DNA of 64,000 nucleotides from positions 28,488,479 to 28,552,478 of the forward strand of contig JACGWO010000005.1 in NCBI GenBank assembly GCA_034509735.1. The letters run 5' to 3'. The notes beneath the pieces are model-generated. The model did not search any database, was not told the DNA's origin, and saw only the letters and a program-made list of their open reading frames with translations. The translations under genes and the position numbers were made by a program. Positions 24,416 to 36,235 of this stretch are shown piece after piece. This stretch comes from Sesamum alatum. Its lineage: Eukaryota > Streptophyta > Magnoliopsida > Lamiales > Pedaliaceae. Each line of letters opens with the position of its first letter. Position 1 is the stretch's first letter.

Positions 24416-24671
24416 AATAATTTAATTTTAAACGACTATATTTTTATACTTTTCCCCTTCGACGACAATAATCTCGAACTAATTTTCTTGACATTTACTT
24501 TTTCTGAATATATATAGGTATAATGCTTATTCCATTTTCATAATTAAAATTTTATCAGGGGTTTGGCCATAAGAATATAAAATTGTTGAAAAAGGGCAAC
24601 ATAGGAGATTCTTACTATAGCGTACAATCTCAAAATAATATTCTTATGAATGACATGGAACAACCCATTTT

Positions 24672-25008
24672 GGGAAAATCGCTTTTTTGGTTTCATACTT
24701 TAGGGTGTTTTTTGATTTGGTTTTATTTGTTGTATTTGTATCACATTTAGTTCCATTTGTTTAATTTTTTCTCAAATTTGGTCCCAAACAACATTTTTCG
24801 TCAAATTGTTAACGGAACCGTCAAGTCTGTTATTGAAAAAGACTCTGCCACTGTTGACGATTCTGTTAACAATTTGACGAAAAATGCTCTTTGGGACCAA
24901 ATTTAAGAAAAATTAAACAAATGGGACTAAATGTGAGATAAATGCAACAAATGAGACTAAATAAAAAAAAAAAGTCCTAAGATTTGGGACAAAAAATGAA
25001 AATTTTCC
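24672..25008. mobile_element. MULE-type MITE with exact 9-bp TSD
   Basis: The 337-bp element folds back on itself almost end to end. ACCCATTTT occurs directly before it (24663-24671) and directly after it (25009-25017). A 9-bp TSD is the hallmark of Mutator-like elements. Arms include TTGGTCCCAAACAACATTTTT (left) mirrored by AAAAATGCTCTTTGGGACCA (right). No coding content. Confidence 0.85.
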
Positions 25009-25064
25009 ACCCATTTTTAATTGAACTCTATATTCCAGAACACAAGAAGTTAATTATTTTTTGT

Positions 25065-25150
25065 TAATGAGATTTAGCTCAGTCGACAAAATTGAAACTC
25101 CATATTATAAGATCATGGCTTCAAATATTACCAATGTTTGTACATTGTTG
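25065..25150 (+). repeat. Possible tRNA-derived SINE fragment
   Basis: A box-A-like TTTAGCTCAGTCGAC is followed about 40 bases later by a box-B-like ATGGCTTCAAATATT. This is the spacing of a tRNA-derived pol III promoter. It does not fold as a functional tRNA and box B is poor, so it is a decayed SINE or chance. Confidence 0.3.
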
Positions 25151-25403
25151 TTGGTCTGCTTTAAGAATTAATTATTTATCTACTTTAGCATAAATATTTA
25201 ATATTAATAATTAATATATTGATTTTTATAATTGTCGGTGACTAAAATCACGATGTAACTATTAATGATTTACTAGAAGAAGAAGAAAAAAAAAAAAAAA
25301 CTAATCTTTCTCATCCAAGAAAATCATTTTCCTTTCATTAGTTTTGTTCTCTTTTATTAAATGCAGAAAATATCATATTCTCCACCTCCTTTCGGACACA
25401 ATT
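25151..25403. other. AT-rich DNA without a recognised feature
   Basis: No gene or element is seen. It contains a poly(A) tract near 25284-25300. Confidence 0.4.
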
Positions 25404-25640
25404 ATATCGGGTGAAAATTTAATATCCGTGATGACAAAGTTATATCGAGTGAAAATTTAATATTAGCGACAAAGCTATGTTGAGTGGCACAACATAAAAA
25501 TTTAATATTAGTGACAAAATTAAATCAAGTGAAAATTTAATATTCGTGACAAAGATATATCGGGTGAAAATTTGATATAAGTGATAAAGTTTTGTTGAGT
25601 GGCACAACAATAAAGCGTAGAGATATGTATTAAGCGATCA
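25404..25640. repeat. Tandem repeat with about 35-bp unit and higher-order form
   Basis: Units of the form TATATCGGGTGAAAATTTAATAT...GTGACAAAG recur about five times. A second unit type with GTTGAGTGGCACAAC alternates with them. The pattern resembles subterminal arrays of DNA transposons, but no terminal repeat could be tied to it. Confidence 0.6.
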
Positions 25641-26006
25641 CAATAATTTTAGTCTTGCCCCAATACAATTATTAGTGACAAAATTTTTATAAGAAGTTAT
25701 CACAATAAACAATTAGTCATGTACATTTATTGGGCCAACGCAAATGTATTTATTGTCACTATATTATCATTATACATGTGTCAATAAATTAATTTCTAGT
25801 GACAATTTTATGCTTAAACTTTATTTCTCACTTATTATGACTAGTAACAACCTTAATATATACAAATATCGTACTACTAAAACTATAATTAATATTATAC
25901 TAACAAAATAAAATTTATTGTCAATTAATACTGCATAATTCAACAACTATACCAAGTCTGAAAACTGGAATACACTACAATTGTTCACTAAACTGAAAAA
26001 TGCAAA
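25641..26006. other. AT-rich DNA with GTGACAA-type motifs
   Basis: Several GTGACAA or TTGTCAC motifs occur in both orientations (for example near 25674, 25755, 25800), a continuation of the repeated theme before it. A CACTACAA string at 25974 was considered as a CACTA end and not accepted. No gene. Confidence 0.35.
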
Positions 26007-26433
26007 GGGTAACTTACAGCTACCTTTATGAGGTTTGACATAATTATAAATACCTCCTCGTTGTTTGAAAAAATTACAAATACTCCCTGAGGTTTGTAAC
26101 CGTCTAACAATTAACCTATTTTCATTGATTTTTATGGGTGAACTGACCAAAATGCTCTTATGCAAAGTGAATTATTCTTAAATTTTTTTTGAATTTTTTT
26201 GGACTACAATGCGCAGGAGAGATTTCTTAAGTTTTTTACGCAAAGGAGCAATAATGCAATTTTTCTCGGTTGATTTTTCTACAGTTTTAACTAAAAATTT
26301 CAAGGGCAAAATGATTAATTTCAGGCCTTTGGTTAAAAATTACAAACCTCAGGGGAGTATTTATAATTTTTCAAAGAACGAGCGAGTATTTGTAATTATA
26401 TCAAACGTTATAAAAGGTGGCTGTAATTTATTC
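26007..26433. mobile_element. Foldback MITE, GGGTAAATT family, second good copy
   Basis: Left arm GGGTAACTTACAGCTACC with 'TTTGACATAATTATAAATACC' is mirrored by the right arm 'GTATTTGTAATTATATCAAA ... AAGGTGGCTGTAATTTATTC'. It is the same family as 22948-23377. Flanks AAA/AAA are compatible with a 3-bp TSD but not decisive. The open frame at 26209-26559 runs through the element and is not a gene. Confidence 0.65.
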
Positions 26434-27076
26434 AAATACAAATTACAAAAACTTGCCAAAAAACATTGTTCATTCACTAACTGTTCATTTACTACTGCTT
26501 CACTACCCTTTTCGTTTTCTTGCGTCCAAAAGTTGATATCAAATTTGGGAGAGCGATAAAGTTTATATTGAAATACAATAATCACTTCTAAAATTTAGCA
26601 TAATTACGAATATTTTTCACTTATTAAATTCATAAACTACAAAAGTTAATACATACATAAAAAAATTCATAATGTCTTCAAAATTTATAAAAATTACCAA
26701 ATTCACTAATTACAAAAATCTGAAAACCATACGTATTTCATACATACATCATCAGAAAACTCTAATTTTATAAAACCCCCAAATCTGAAAACCCATATTT
26801 TTAAAATCCCCAAATTTGGAAACTCTAATTTTCAAAAACCCCGGGATTCTGAAAATACAAAACCCATTTTGTAACCTTAATTTCTTTCTATTTCATACAA
26901 ATAAAATAAAATAAAATAAAATAATAACTTATCGTATTGAGGGGCCTCGTTCGTATGAAGTCATCTATTCCTAGACATACTCTTCGATTCAGTTTCACGC
27001 TTGCTAACATTGCCCCAAGTAGACCGCCCAACAGTCTTGTTTTAGTTTCTAAAAGGCAGAAATCATGTTTTCTTGG
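26434..27076. other. AT-rich non-coding DNA with an AAAAT microsatellite
   Basis: The ORF-like stretches have no recognisable content. An (AAAAT)n run of about five units lies near 26901-26927. No gene is seen. Confidence 0.45.
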
Positions 27077-27300
27077 GGAAAATGTAATTTTAGTCTTATA
27101 ATTTTAAATTTTTTACGATTTCTAGTCCTTTTCCGGCCAATGCTTGTACATGACCCAATTAAATTGGGGATTACAGTGAAAAATGATTAAAATTGTCAAA
27201 ATTTTAAAGTTACAGGACTAAATTATAAAAATCAATTTGTGCAAGACAAAACCTGACATCCCCTTAAGTTATAGGATTAAAATTGCATTTTTTCCACTCA
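27077..27300. repeat. Small palindromic MITE
   Basis: The left end GGAAAATGTAATTTTAGTC is mirrored by the right end GATTAAAATTGCATTTTTTCC. The interior carries 'GGACTAAATTATAAAA' type motifs shared with 27950-28245 and 56582-57045. No clear TSD. Confidence 0.5.
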
Positions 27301-27389
27301 TTAGTATATCTTTTCTTGAAGCGGTGGTTATACGATTATATCAATATTTTAATAAATTAAGTAATACATTAGTTCAATCAATATATCAA

Positions 27390-27545
27390 TATAACTAAGA
27401 ACAGTAAAATAAATTACAATAAAACTCACATAAAGTGAGACAAACACCCACACGTCTAGTAGGATTCGAATCCATGATCTCAAACATGTTTATGGGACCG
27501 CAACCTTAACCACTAGGCTAAGACATTGTGGGTCATTAGTATAAA
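27390..27545 (-). mobile_element. tRNA-derived SINE
   Basis: On the minus strand a box A, TTAGCCTAGTGGTTAAG (27505-27521 on the plus strand), is followed by box B, GGATTCGAATCC (27462-27473). Together they form an internal RNA-polymerase-III promoter. The sequence after box B (GTGTGGGTGTTTGTCTCAC...) is not tRNA-like, as in plant SINEs whose body follows a tRNA-related head. It ends in an AT-rich tail near 27390. A SINE would be mobilised by LINE machinery, none of which is seen in this window. Confidence 0.65.
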
Positions 27546-27949
27546 TTAAGAAGTTTTTGAATAAAACTTAATAAACATTGTTCTCAAACTTGAAGTTGTG
27601 AAAATTAAACAATTCATTAGATATATGTAATAATACATTAAGTACATCATATTACTAAGAGTTTTTGAAAAAAAGTTATAAATTTCATTAATGCATATAG
27701 CATTCATGATAATACTATGTTATTGGACTTTATCACCGAGGATATCCCAATACAACGAATCATGGTACCAACAATATCATTTGATATTATTGACAATACA
27801 TGTATACTAGGAAAATAATATGTATTGGTAGATATTATCACAGCAAGGGCTTATCCAGATATGTATGTCGATAAAGGATGCTAAAAAGCTCTAAAAATTT
27901 AATAAAAAACAAAATCAAGTGCAATTAACATAAAATACTACCCATTTAG

Positions 27950-28245
27950 TGGAAAAATTCAATTTTAGTCCTCTAACCTAGGGGTTGGCATTTTTTGGTC
28001 CTGCACGATTTGGTTTTCACAATTTAGTCATGTAACTTTAGCAATATTTTAGCCCATTTTCGCTGGAATCCCCAATTTAATTGGTTCATATGCAAGTTAC
28101 ATACAATTTTTTAGTCAATTTGATCGAAAAAGGACTAAAAGTATCAATATTTTAAAGTTAGAGGACTAAATTGCGAAAATAAAACCGTGTAGGACAAAAA
28201 ATGCCATCCTCTATAAGTTATAAGACTAAAATTTCAATTTTCTTA
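27950..28245. repeat. Palindromic MITE, same family as 27077-27300
   Basis: Left end GGAAAAATTCAATTTTAGTCC with 'GGGGTTGGCATTTTTTGGTCC' is mirrored by 'GGACAAAAAATGCCATCC ... GACTAAAATTTCAATTTTC'. About 295 bp. The inverted arms are clear, but I find no TSD. Confidence 0.6.
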
Positions 28246-28253
28246 TTTTTTGT

Positions 28254-28490
28254 ACGATTTCTGAATGAATTGGAAGAAAGGTTGGGATCTGGGGTTTTTC
28301 CGGAGAGAGTTTGGGAGAGGAGGAGAGAAATCCTGGAAATGAGTTGACAAATGGGGATCTTCAACAACAAAGGACGATTTCTGAATGAAAAAGAAGAAAA
28401 TTTGGGATCTAGGGTTTTATTTGGAGAGAGGTTGGGAGAGGAGGAAAGAAATCATGTGTCGGGTTGACTGCTAGTTTTCACAGTCAACTA
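28254..28490. repeat. Two-copy tandem duplication, about 118-bp unit
   Basis: ACGATTTCTGAATGAA...TTGGGATCTGGGGTTTTT...GGGAGAGGAGGAGAGAAATC starts at 28254 and again near 28372 with moderate divergence. It begins right at the end of the preceding MITE. No coding role is visible. Confidence 0.6.
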
Positions 28491-28594
28491 ACGGAGGGGA
28501 CCAAATATGATGAATTTAACAAATGTTATGGACAAAATTGATGAGGTTGGAACATGCATGGGTACAAAAACTGAAAATATACACAGTGATAATT

Positions 28595-28860
28595 ATATGA
28601 AAAAAATGCAATTTTGGTCCACTAATATAGGGGTGGTGGCACTTTTGGTCTAGAGCCTTTTGAGAATAGCAATTCAGGACAATATTTTTGAAAAAGTGGC
28701 AATTTTAGTCTACGGAGCTCTAATTTCACCGGATTTAGTCATGTAAATCCGACACTTATGGCCGTCTCAGTGAATCCACATCAATAATTGTTGCCGGAAT
28801 CTAAAAAATTCCCAATTTATTTAGCACAAGTGCCAATCACAATGTGAAGGATACAAGGGT
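28595..28860. repeat. Single arm of the GGTCCAC foldback family
   Basis: TTTTGGTCCACTAATATAGG, then GGGGTGGTGGCACTTTTGGTC, then AGCAATTCAGGACA match the arms of the foldback MULE at 43254-44521. No mirrored arm is found, so this is a half-element or deletion derivative. Confidence 0.5.
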
Positions 28861-31250
28861 TCAGATTTTTGCTGGCGAAGCATTTTTTTAACTCTTTTAT
28901 GCCACGTAAGCACTGCCATGGGAAAAAAAAGAAGGGAAACGTAACAGACTCACATGCCTAATCGATACAACGAATTCAATATTAATGGATAACAAATGAG
29001 TATTTTCATACACTGAGGTTTTTTCTAATTTAATCCGATATACTCTCTCGAGCTATTCCAAACCTATTATTATCAAGGAATTAGAGGATCTCTCATTTCC
29101 AAAACTCGTGACAATAATGCATTAGGATCTATGAAAAACCTAGGGAATCAGATGGATCATGCCTATGTATGTCTACACATTATTCAATCCACACCATGAA
29201 TTACTCTATCCATTATGCTAAATTCCCTCTCGTTTCATCAAAATAATTAATAAAATCTAAAAGGTGATCAATCTCTCAAATAATAGCAACAAACACAATA
29301 ATTCATGGATATGCGAAAATAACAATTAGATTAATCCAGAAAATATTTAACATATTGTATCAATTAGGCTTTTCATAAGCCCTAGCACAAAAGATATTAG
29401 TTCATCCTAACTCGAATTAAAGTTAAAGAGAAAGATTGAGAAAAACTCATGGAGCAGTGGATTGGCTTGATGGTTGTCACTCCAACGCCGAATCTGCTTC
29501 TTCACGTGCTCTTCGCCTTTTCCCTTGCTCTCAAATGTCTATGTCTCTGCAAATTTTTGAAAATCGAGAGTCCGCTTCTGATAACCCGTGGGTCACGGGT
29601 TATGTGATTTGCGTTTCTGTCATATGAATCTCTAATAGATCGTGGGTCACGTGCTAACTTATCCTCGTTTCTGCAGTATTTTGACTTTTTTCTCCATGTT
29701 TCAACTCTTTGCTTGTATTCACCTTTTGACCACCAAAGCTCCTAAGTGTCACAAATATACCCAAGAACAAGCATCATATCGAGAGAAAATAAGGACATAA
29801 ACACAAGAATATTTCGTATAATTTTCTCTAATCAAATACCCCCACTTTAGATCATGCTTGTCCTCAAGCATATAATAGTGTAATTCAATCAAATCTAAAA
29901 AAAAATTCTCCTTTTTACATCTCACCCCATTTTGACTCATGCCAGTATTTCAAAATGAATTTACCATCAAGGTGCAAATAACAATAGACTACATAGTACG
30001 AATTCACACAAGCCATACAATATAACAACTATCTCAACAATTTCGGAATCAAAATGCAAAGTGAGTGAACGCACTCTCTTGAGATATACTCAATACGCTC
30101 GAAGTGTTTAAGGGTGAACAATAACTCTCAAGTCATGCTTTAACAAGGTTTTGCCATAGGCTTGCTCTTATATCACATCTCCACCGCTTGAAGTGAGTTA
30201 GAAGTGAGAATTAAAGGGATTTTTCTGGGTTGTAATGGGGCTTTAGGTGAAGGTAGGAAGTAAATGAGAATGAAAGAAGGGTTCTTTGAGGTTAAAGGAA
30301 TCGGGTAACATTGCTCGAATCTTTTCCATACTACGAATCCTCCTAGTCCAAGTGTGTCTCTCATCATTTTCCTCCATTTCTTTTCTTGCTCTTCTTTTTT
30401 CTACATTTTTCATCATTGCATCTTTCTTGTTGTATGGCATCAATGACTTTCTTGATGCTTTTCTCTTCTTCTTCTTTTTGTTTTTTCAGGATTTCTGATT
30501 TTTTTTTCTTTTCTCTCCTCTCTTTTTTTTTTCACATCCACAATTACTTTGGACATAATTTCAAGGAGTACTTCAGACTTACACTTGAACCATACGCTAA
30601 TGGGGAAATCACATTAAGAGCAGTCGTCCCAATCCTTTAACATTGGGGTTCCAAGGTCTAGGACAAAGAAAATGTTGTTCATAGCTTGTATTGTGGTCAA
30701 TATGACAATGAAATCAGGCTCAGGTTCGATTGGACTACTAGGGGTGGATATTATGCAGGCTTAATCAATAGAAATTTTTGGTTTGATCCTAATGCCCTTA
30801 TGTCTTTCAACACACCCAACTCAATATTGCAGTCTCAACATGTATAATTGAGCAAGTTCTAGAAAGCTAGGCTAAAGGTGACAATCACACAACCAACAGA
30901 ACAATGGAGCAATATGATATGTGCTCATAGGCTCAAAAGCTCACCAAATAAAGGCTTATGTGTGTTACTCATAAGTATTTTTCATAAAAAAGAATCGTCA
31001 AGACAATCATAACACATGTGGCAAGTTTGAATTTTCCCTACGCCTCGATTATTCCATTGCAATTCTAACAGTGCATCCATTGATCATGTCAACATGAGTT
31101 AAATAGAGATGCAACGTATCAATGTTCATCAACATACTACCCACCAAAATCATCAAGACTCATTAATTCACACAACCATAACAACTAAAAATATCATTCC
31201 AGCATGCATCAACCATAATCATCAATATACACAAAATCAGAGGACCTCAA
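28861..31250. other. Unassigned interspersed repeat DNA
   Basis: No recognisable protein is present. The stretch has the texture of an old LTR-element untranslated region: T/C-rich blocks (30380-30530), phrases such as CCCCCACTTTAGATCATGCT near 29848 and CACCCCCACACTTAAACC near 31252, and many stops. A TATA-less, CT-rich open frame at 30286-30640 is low complexity. I cannot name the element. Confidence 0.35.
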
Positions 31251-31370
31251 CCACCCCCACACTTAAACCCGACAGTGTCCTCAATGTCGATGCCTTAGGG
31301 CAAGTTATACAGATAAAGAGAAAGAGATACGTCTCTAAGGGGGCAGGGCGCCGAGCGGCTAACACGGGTG

Positions 31371-31400
31371 GGGTGGGGTGGGGTGGGGGGGGGGGGGGAG
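31371..31400 (+). repeat. G-rich tract with G-quadruplex potential
   Basis: Four to five GGTGGGGT repeats run into an uninterrupted G run on the plus strand. The complementary strand would be C-rich. It creates a poly-Pro open frame on the minus strand that is an artefact. Confidence 0.8.
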
Positions 31401-31479
31401 AAGGGAAGGAGTGTGGCGACCGGAACTGCATGAACTCGAAGTAGGTATGTAGGTTCAGCTTCATGTGGCACAACCACTC

Positions 31480-31918
31480 ATCAATGTCGTCCATCCGGTC
31501 GTGGAGGCAAGGGAAGTAGGGTCCTCGTCCGATCTAGGGCTAACCTCGTGCTGGCGGCGGCCAAGACACTGTCTCGTGGAACCTGCAGGTTCAAAATGAA
31601 TAATGCCACCTTGGCGGGCGATCAAACCCATGTGATCTAAGGCCTCAACATCAAGGGGCTGGGGGGTTGCATAGAGCAAAAGCATTCCTAACAAGAATTT
31701 CCAATCAATCCATCGACAGTATCAAGTAGTTGCAGTTCAATAAGGGTGGGGTGATGCAGAGATTTACCTGTTAGAATACGTAGAGAAGCAATTGCGTACC
31801 TCTCAGGGTGGCGCTGCTATCGGAATGTGAGGTAGCCTTCGAGATCGCTGTTGGTCGGTGGAAGGGTGACACTGTTGCGGCTGAGACAACACGGGAACGA
31901 GATGGTCCAGGGGTGTCC
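31480..31918 (-). pseudogene. Unrecognised exon-like minus-strand sequence
   Basis: From an ATG at 31918 the minus strand reads MDTPGPSRSRVVSAATV and stays open with ordinary codon composition. A donor-like AGGTAAAT follows near 31772, and a second open stretch (31694-31461) contains 'LDVEALDHMGLIARQGG'. The two could be exons of a decayed plant gene or of a transposon gene oriented opposite to the CACTA transposase next door. No family is recognised. Confidence 0.25.
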
Positions 31919-32189
31919 ATGGGAAGCCTGTAGTAGAAAGTGTTAGTAGAAAAAAAAGAAGAAAAACGTATAGAAGGAAAGAAGAAAGCGTGTTTGATGG
32001 ATGTAAAATAAAAAGAAAAAATGAAAACGGGGGAAGGGAGGAAAGGAGAAAAAAAACTCAAAGAGAGAGAGAGAGAGAGAGAATATTGGAGGAGTGGTGG
32101 CCGCTGATGAGGGCAGTAAGATGGAGCGACGACGAGATATTGACGGCGGCGAATGAAGCAGGGTCGGCTGGTCGCAGGGGTGCAGTAAC

Positions 32190-34580
32190 ATGGTGGCACT
32201 CATGTTGGCCCATTATACTCACACAGTATAATCTCCCGCCGGAAATGTGCATGAAGTCTTTGTATATGTTCCTCACAATGGTGATCCCTGGCCCGTCTAA
32301 TCCGAAGTGTTTGATCGATGTGTATCTGTAGCCGTTGATCGAGGAGCTTTTGCAATTGTGGCATGTGGGTGTATGGACGCACGACAATGCCACCAACCAA
32401 GCGTTCATAATGCACGCAATGTTAATGTGGACCGTGAATGACCTACCCGCTTATGGGATGGTGTCTGGATAGAGTACCACTAGTATTATGGGTTGTCCAG
32501 TTTATATGGATGACACACGGACATTCCATCTGTAAAACGGTAGGAAAGCATGCTACTTTGACTGCCACAGACAGTTCCTCCCCAAGGACCATCCGTATCG
32601 CAGAAATAAGAAAGCATTCACTAAAAACCTAGTGGAAAGGAAGGTTGCACATCCGAGGCTGACTAGAGAGCGAATTCGAGATTGGGTAGCAGATTTCAGT
32701 CCTGTAGTTAAAGAACCAAAGACTCTCCCATTGGGTTACAATACCGACCCCAAGTGGACGAAAAAAAAAGCATATTTTGGGATCTTCCATACTATCAACG
32801 CATCTGATACGACATAACCTTGATGTCATTCTCATTGAGGAAAATGTATTAACAACATATTCAAACCATGATGGACATAAAGGAGAAAACGAAGGACAAT
32901 CTGAATGCACGGAAGGACTTGAAAATCATATATAATCAGTCAAAACTTAATTTGGACAAACAGAGAACGAACGCTATGCCTAAAGCAGTGTATACCCTAA
33001 CGAAAGAACAGAAGAGGGGGATATGTGATTAAATTCGTTGTCTGAGGTTTCCTTTATGCATCTAAGGTTGCTCGTTATGTCGACATGACAGACATGAAGA
33101 TGCATGGCATGAAGAGCCACGATTGTTATGTATTTATGCAGAAGTTGATCCTAGTTGCCTTCTGTGAGACGCTTCCTGAGCATGTGTGGATCACATTAAC
33201 GGATGTGAGTTTGCTGTTTCAACACATATGCTCGACTACGCTTGATGTCACCAAATTACAGGAGTTGGAAGATAATGTATCCATGATCATCTGCAGCTTT
33301 AAGAAAATATGTCCTCCAGTTTTATTTGACTCATTGGAGCACCTTATTGTTCACTTGCCATACGAGGCTCATGTCGGAGGCCCAGTGCAATATATATGGA
33401 TATAACCATTTGAGAGGTAAGCACCGTCATTATTTTGTACAAGCTATTTTTTACAATTTTATTATCATCCATTTTTGATAAATATTCATATGAATAGATT
33501 CCTACACAGTTTGAAGAAGAAGGTGAAGAATAAAGCACATGTGGAGGCGTCCATTGTGGAGGAATACATTGTGGAAAAAACCGGACTATTCACTTCCCAC
33601 TACTTTGAGTTACACATTTTTTGCAAACGAAACAGGCCAATAGAAACGATGATCTCACGATCAACGATGACAGAATCCAACGGTCTATTTTCAACCACTT
33701 TGACCGAAGTAGTGGTGCCTCAAAAAAGAGACAACTAAGTGGTCCAGAATGGCATATAATCGAGACGTGTGTGTTGTACAACTGTGAAGTAGTCATGCCA
33801 CATTATGAGTAAGTATATACATATATATGGGTAAAGCTTGGTTGAGATGTGCATTTTCATTAATATTATTTGCAATCAGGGAATTCCTGAACGAACTATA
33901 CGGGAACAACCACCATTCGGAAGATTCAATTATTGATTAACTGGTAGCAACTGATTTCAAGGATTGGTTCAAACATCGTGTAAGTTGATGATTTTTTATT
34001 ATCACCCAATTTGGTTCAAAAGTGTCTCGTGTACTAAATATGTATATATACGAACTGCAGATTTATCCCGAATTGAATAACATGGATCAGGAGCTCCTAA
34101 AGTGTCATTATTGGGGTCCGAGCGCGCAGGTGACGACTGTCCCGTGTTACTTTGTGAATCATTTCAATTTTCACATTGCATGTTACAACGTCGGCAAGTC
34201 AACGATGAATTGTGGGGTGTGTGTGAAAAGTTCATCGTATACAAACATGAACAAGGACTTCTATGGGATACTCGAAGAGATAATTCAGTTGGAGTACCCA
34301 CTTATCCGAACTTGAATGTCGTTCTGTTCAAGTGTCGTTGGGTCGATCTGGTAAGAGGCATGAAGGTACACCCTCGTTATCACCTTGTTGATGTTAACTT
34401 CATAAAATTGTACAATTAAGATGAATCATGCATACTGGCACAACAAGCAGTACAAGTTTACTACACATAGTACCCAAGCATGAAGAAAGACAAAATGGAT
34501 TGGATGGCTGTTTGCAAACCAAGGCTCGGAGAGTAGTTGATGATTCCTGATGGACCGAGGTTGCATATCAGCCAGAGGAA
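32190..34580 (+). pseudogene. CACTA (En/Spm) Tnp2-type transposase remnant
   Basis: Plus-strand pieces match the plant Tnp2 family in order. Around 32210-32470: 'PPEMCMKSLYMFLTMVIPGP', 'LIDVYL', 'LLQLWHVGVWTHD', 'MLMWTVNDLPAYGMVSG'. Around 32570-32820: 'HRQFLPKDHPYRRNKKAF'. At 33090-33410: the DUF4218-like part 'MHGMKSHDCYVFMQKLIL', 'DVTKLQELEDN', 'ICPPVLFDSLEHLIVHLPYE', 'GGPVQYIWI'. At 34290-34420: the DUF4216-like part 'VVLFKCRWVDLVRGMKVHPR', followed by LVDVNFIKLYN. At 34510-34540: 'KARRVVDD'. Several stops and frameshifts make it non-functional. CACTA transposases bind TIRs and cut elements out. It pairs with the second transposase gene at 37390-41067 in the same orientation. Confidence 0.8.
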
Positions 34581-34859
34581 GTCATACCTGTCCCTGAAGT
34601 TGGTACAAATAACCAGACGTATGAACTGCATGATCTTGATGGTATACAACTTTTTGTTAATCTTTCGATGGCACAACAACAGGAACAAAAACATCCCAAA
34701 CGGCCTCACAAGTGACATGGATGTTGAAAAAGATGAGAATGACGAAGATAGATCGATGAGTACCAGACTGATGAAGATGACGTTCCATCTTTCTAGTGTT
34801 TTGTAATGAAATACTTGAGTTTGTAAAATTTTATGAATAATTTTTTATTTTATTTTTTT

Positions 34860-36010
34860 AAAAAAATAAATAAAATTTGGAACGGTTATTGTTAACAATC
34901 GTTGTTCCAAAAACTGCTCCAAAAAATAAAAAATTTGGCAGTTATTTTGGCGCCACCTGAAAATTTGGATTGAACTTGGAATTTAGAATGGGCCCTATGG
35001 AACAAGCCCGTTACTAAAGCCGATACAATGAATTCTTTTGGCAGAAAATTTTTAAAATTTGGGGAGAGTCCAAATTTAAAATCATCATTCCAATGTTAGT
35101 AACTAAGGCCGTTCTAGTTTAGTAAAATACATCATGTATCAAAAGCCATTACAATAAGTGTTTGAATTTGAAAACTTATGGTTCTAGGTATGACATCTCG
35201 ACATCCTTGAACCGAGTTTAGCACAAACTTAAATGCATATAAGATTATATTCATTTGATCAAATTTGACGGTCTGACTTAAAACCACATGGCCTGATTGG
35301 ATGATGCACTGTGTTGGATGACTACTCTTTGTTTTCAAATAGAATATCTCGACATCCGTATACCAAATTAGTCCAAAACTTCATAAAGTGTACTCTTTTG
35401 ACGGTTTTATCATATCTAACAGTCTAATCTAAAATTTGATGGTCTGATTAAGCGATGCAGTACAACAATATATAATGATAGTTTGATCAATGTAATATTA
35501 ACAATAGTAAATATACAAAATTATTTCATATTGTAACCATATATCAACCTGACTTCAAAATGTATTATGTTTTTAATTGTGTTATTCCAAATATTATATA
35601 CATTTATTTGACATTAATGTGTCTGGAATGGCTTTTTTTTTTTTTTTTCTAATTTTTAATCATTTTTATAAAAACATTTTTTGTAATTTTCTTTTGGAGC
35701 GGCTTTTTAAATATAAGCCCAATACGACATCATTTTGATTTAGGAAAAATATCATAATGATATTTTCCAATATCAGTAGGAACAACTTTATATACGGATA
35801 TGCACTAATATTTTTTGTATAAGTTTTGTACCTCTATTCGGAACAGTCTTTGGTTCCGAATAGGATTTTGTAATTCCTTTTGGAACGGCTTTATGGGCAA
35901 ACAATATATAGGACTATGATCGTGCAACGTCGTCTTGAATCAGAACATCATCCTTTTGCACATATTGTAATGACTTTACACATGGCTAATTAGGTCAACG
36001 ACCGTTCCAA
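34860..36010. other. Repeat-rich spacer inside the CACTA element
   Basis: Motifs such as GGAACGG, CGTTCC, CGTTACTAAAGCCG and GGAGCGGCTTT recur in both orientations at 34870-35010 and 35600-36010. They are the same kind as those in the right terminal region at 41280-41950. A 450-bp portion (35100-35560) is a dispersed repeat also found at 51960-52335. Confidence 0.45.
35100..35560. repeat. Dispersed repeat, copy 1 (pair with 51960-52335)
   Basis: Shared stretches include CACATGGCCTGATT, 'ATATCTCAACATC(C/T)GTATACC', 'ATCATATCTAAC(A/G)GT' and 'ATATACAAAATTATTTCATATTGT' (with differences in the other copy). Orientation is the same. Identity looks about 70-75 percent by eye. Confidence 0.65.
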
Positions 36011-36235
36011 ATTTTCATATATAAATGATACTTGGCTTATTTCTTTCCTTTCCCCCCCCCTCCCCCTCTCTCTCTGGAAATCACGGCCATCGCCTCTAAT
36101 CGCGGATTCAGACCACTCGCGGCCACCATCACCACGGCCACTATCTCTCTTGGCTGCCACCTCCCCGCACTCCAGTTACGTTTTTTTCCTTCAAAAAATT
36201 TCCCGGTCATGTGCACCTCGCATTTCAATTTGTTG

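Noticed and set aside
25974..25990. CACTACAA string as a possible left end of a CACTA element
   Set aside because: It lacks the following A-run and subterminal array, and does not match the CACTA right end at 41950 beyond the first bases.
27462..27521. Possible functional tRNA gene on the minus strand
   Set aside because: Boxes A and B are present, but the acceptor and anticodon arms do not pair and the sequence after box B is not tRNA-like; a SINE fits better.
32629..32910. Minus-strand frames across the CACTA transposase region
   Set aside because: They are shadows of the plus-strand Tnp2-like coding remnant with no matching domain of their own.
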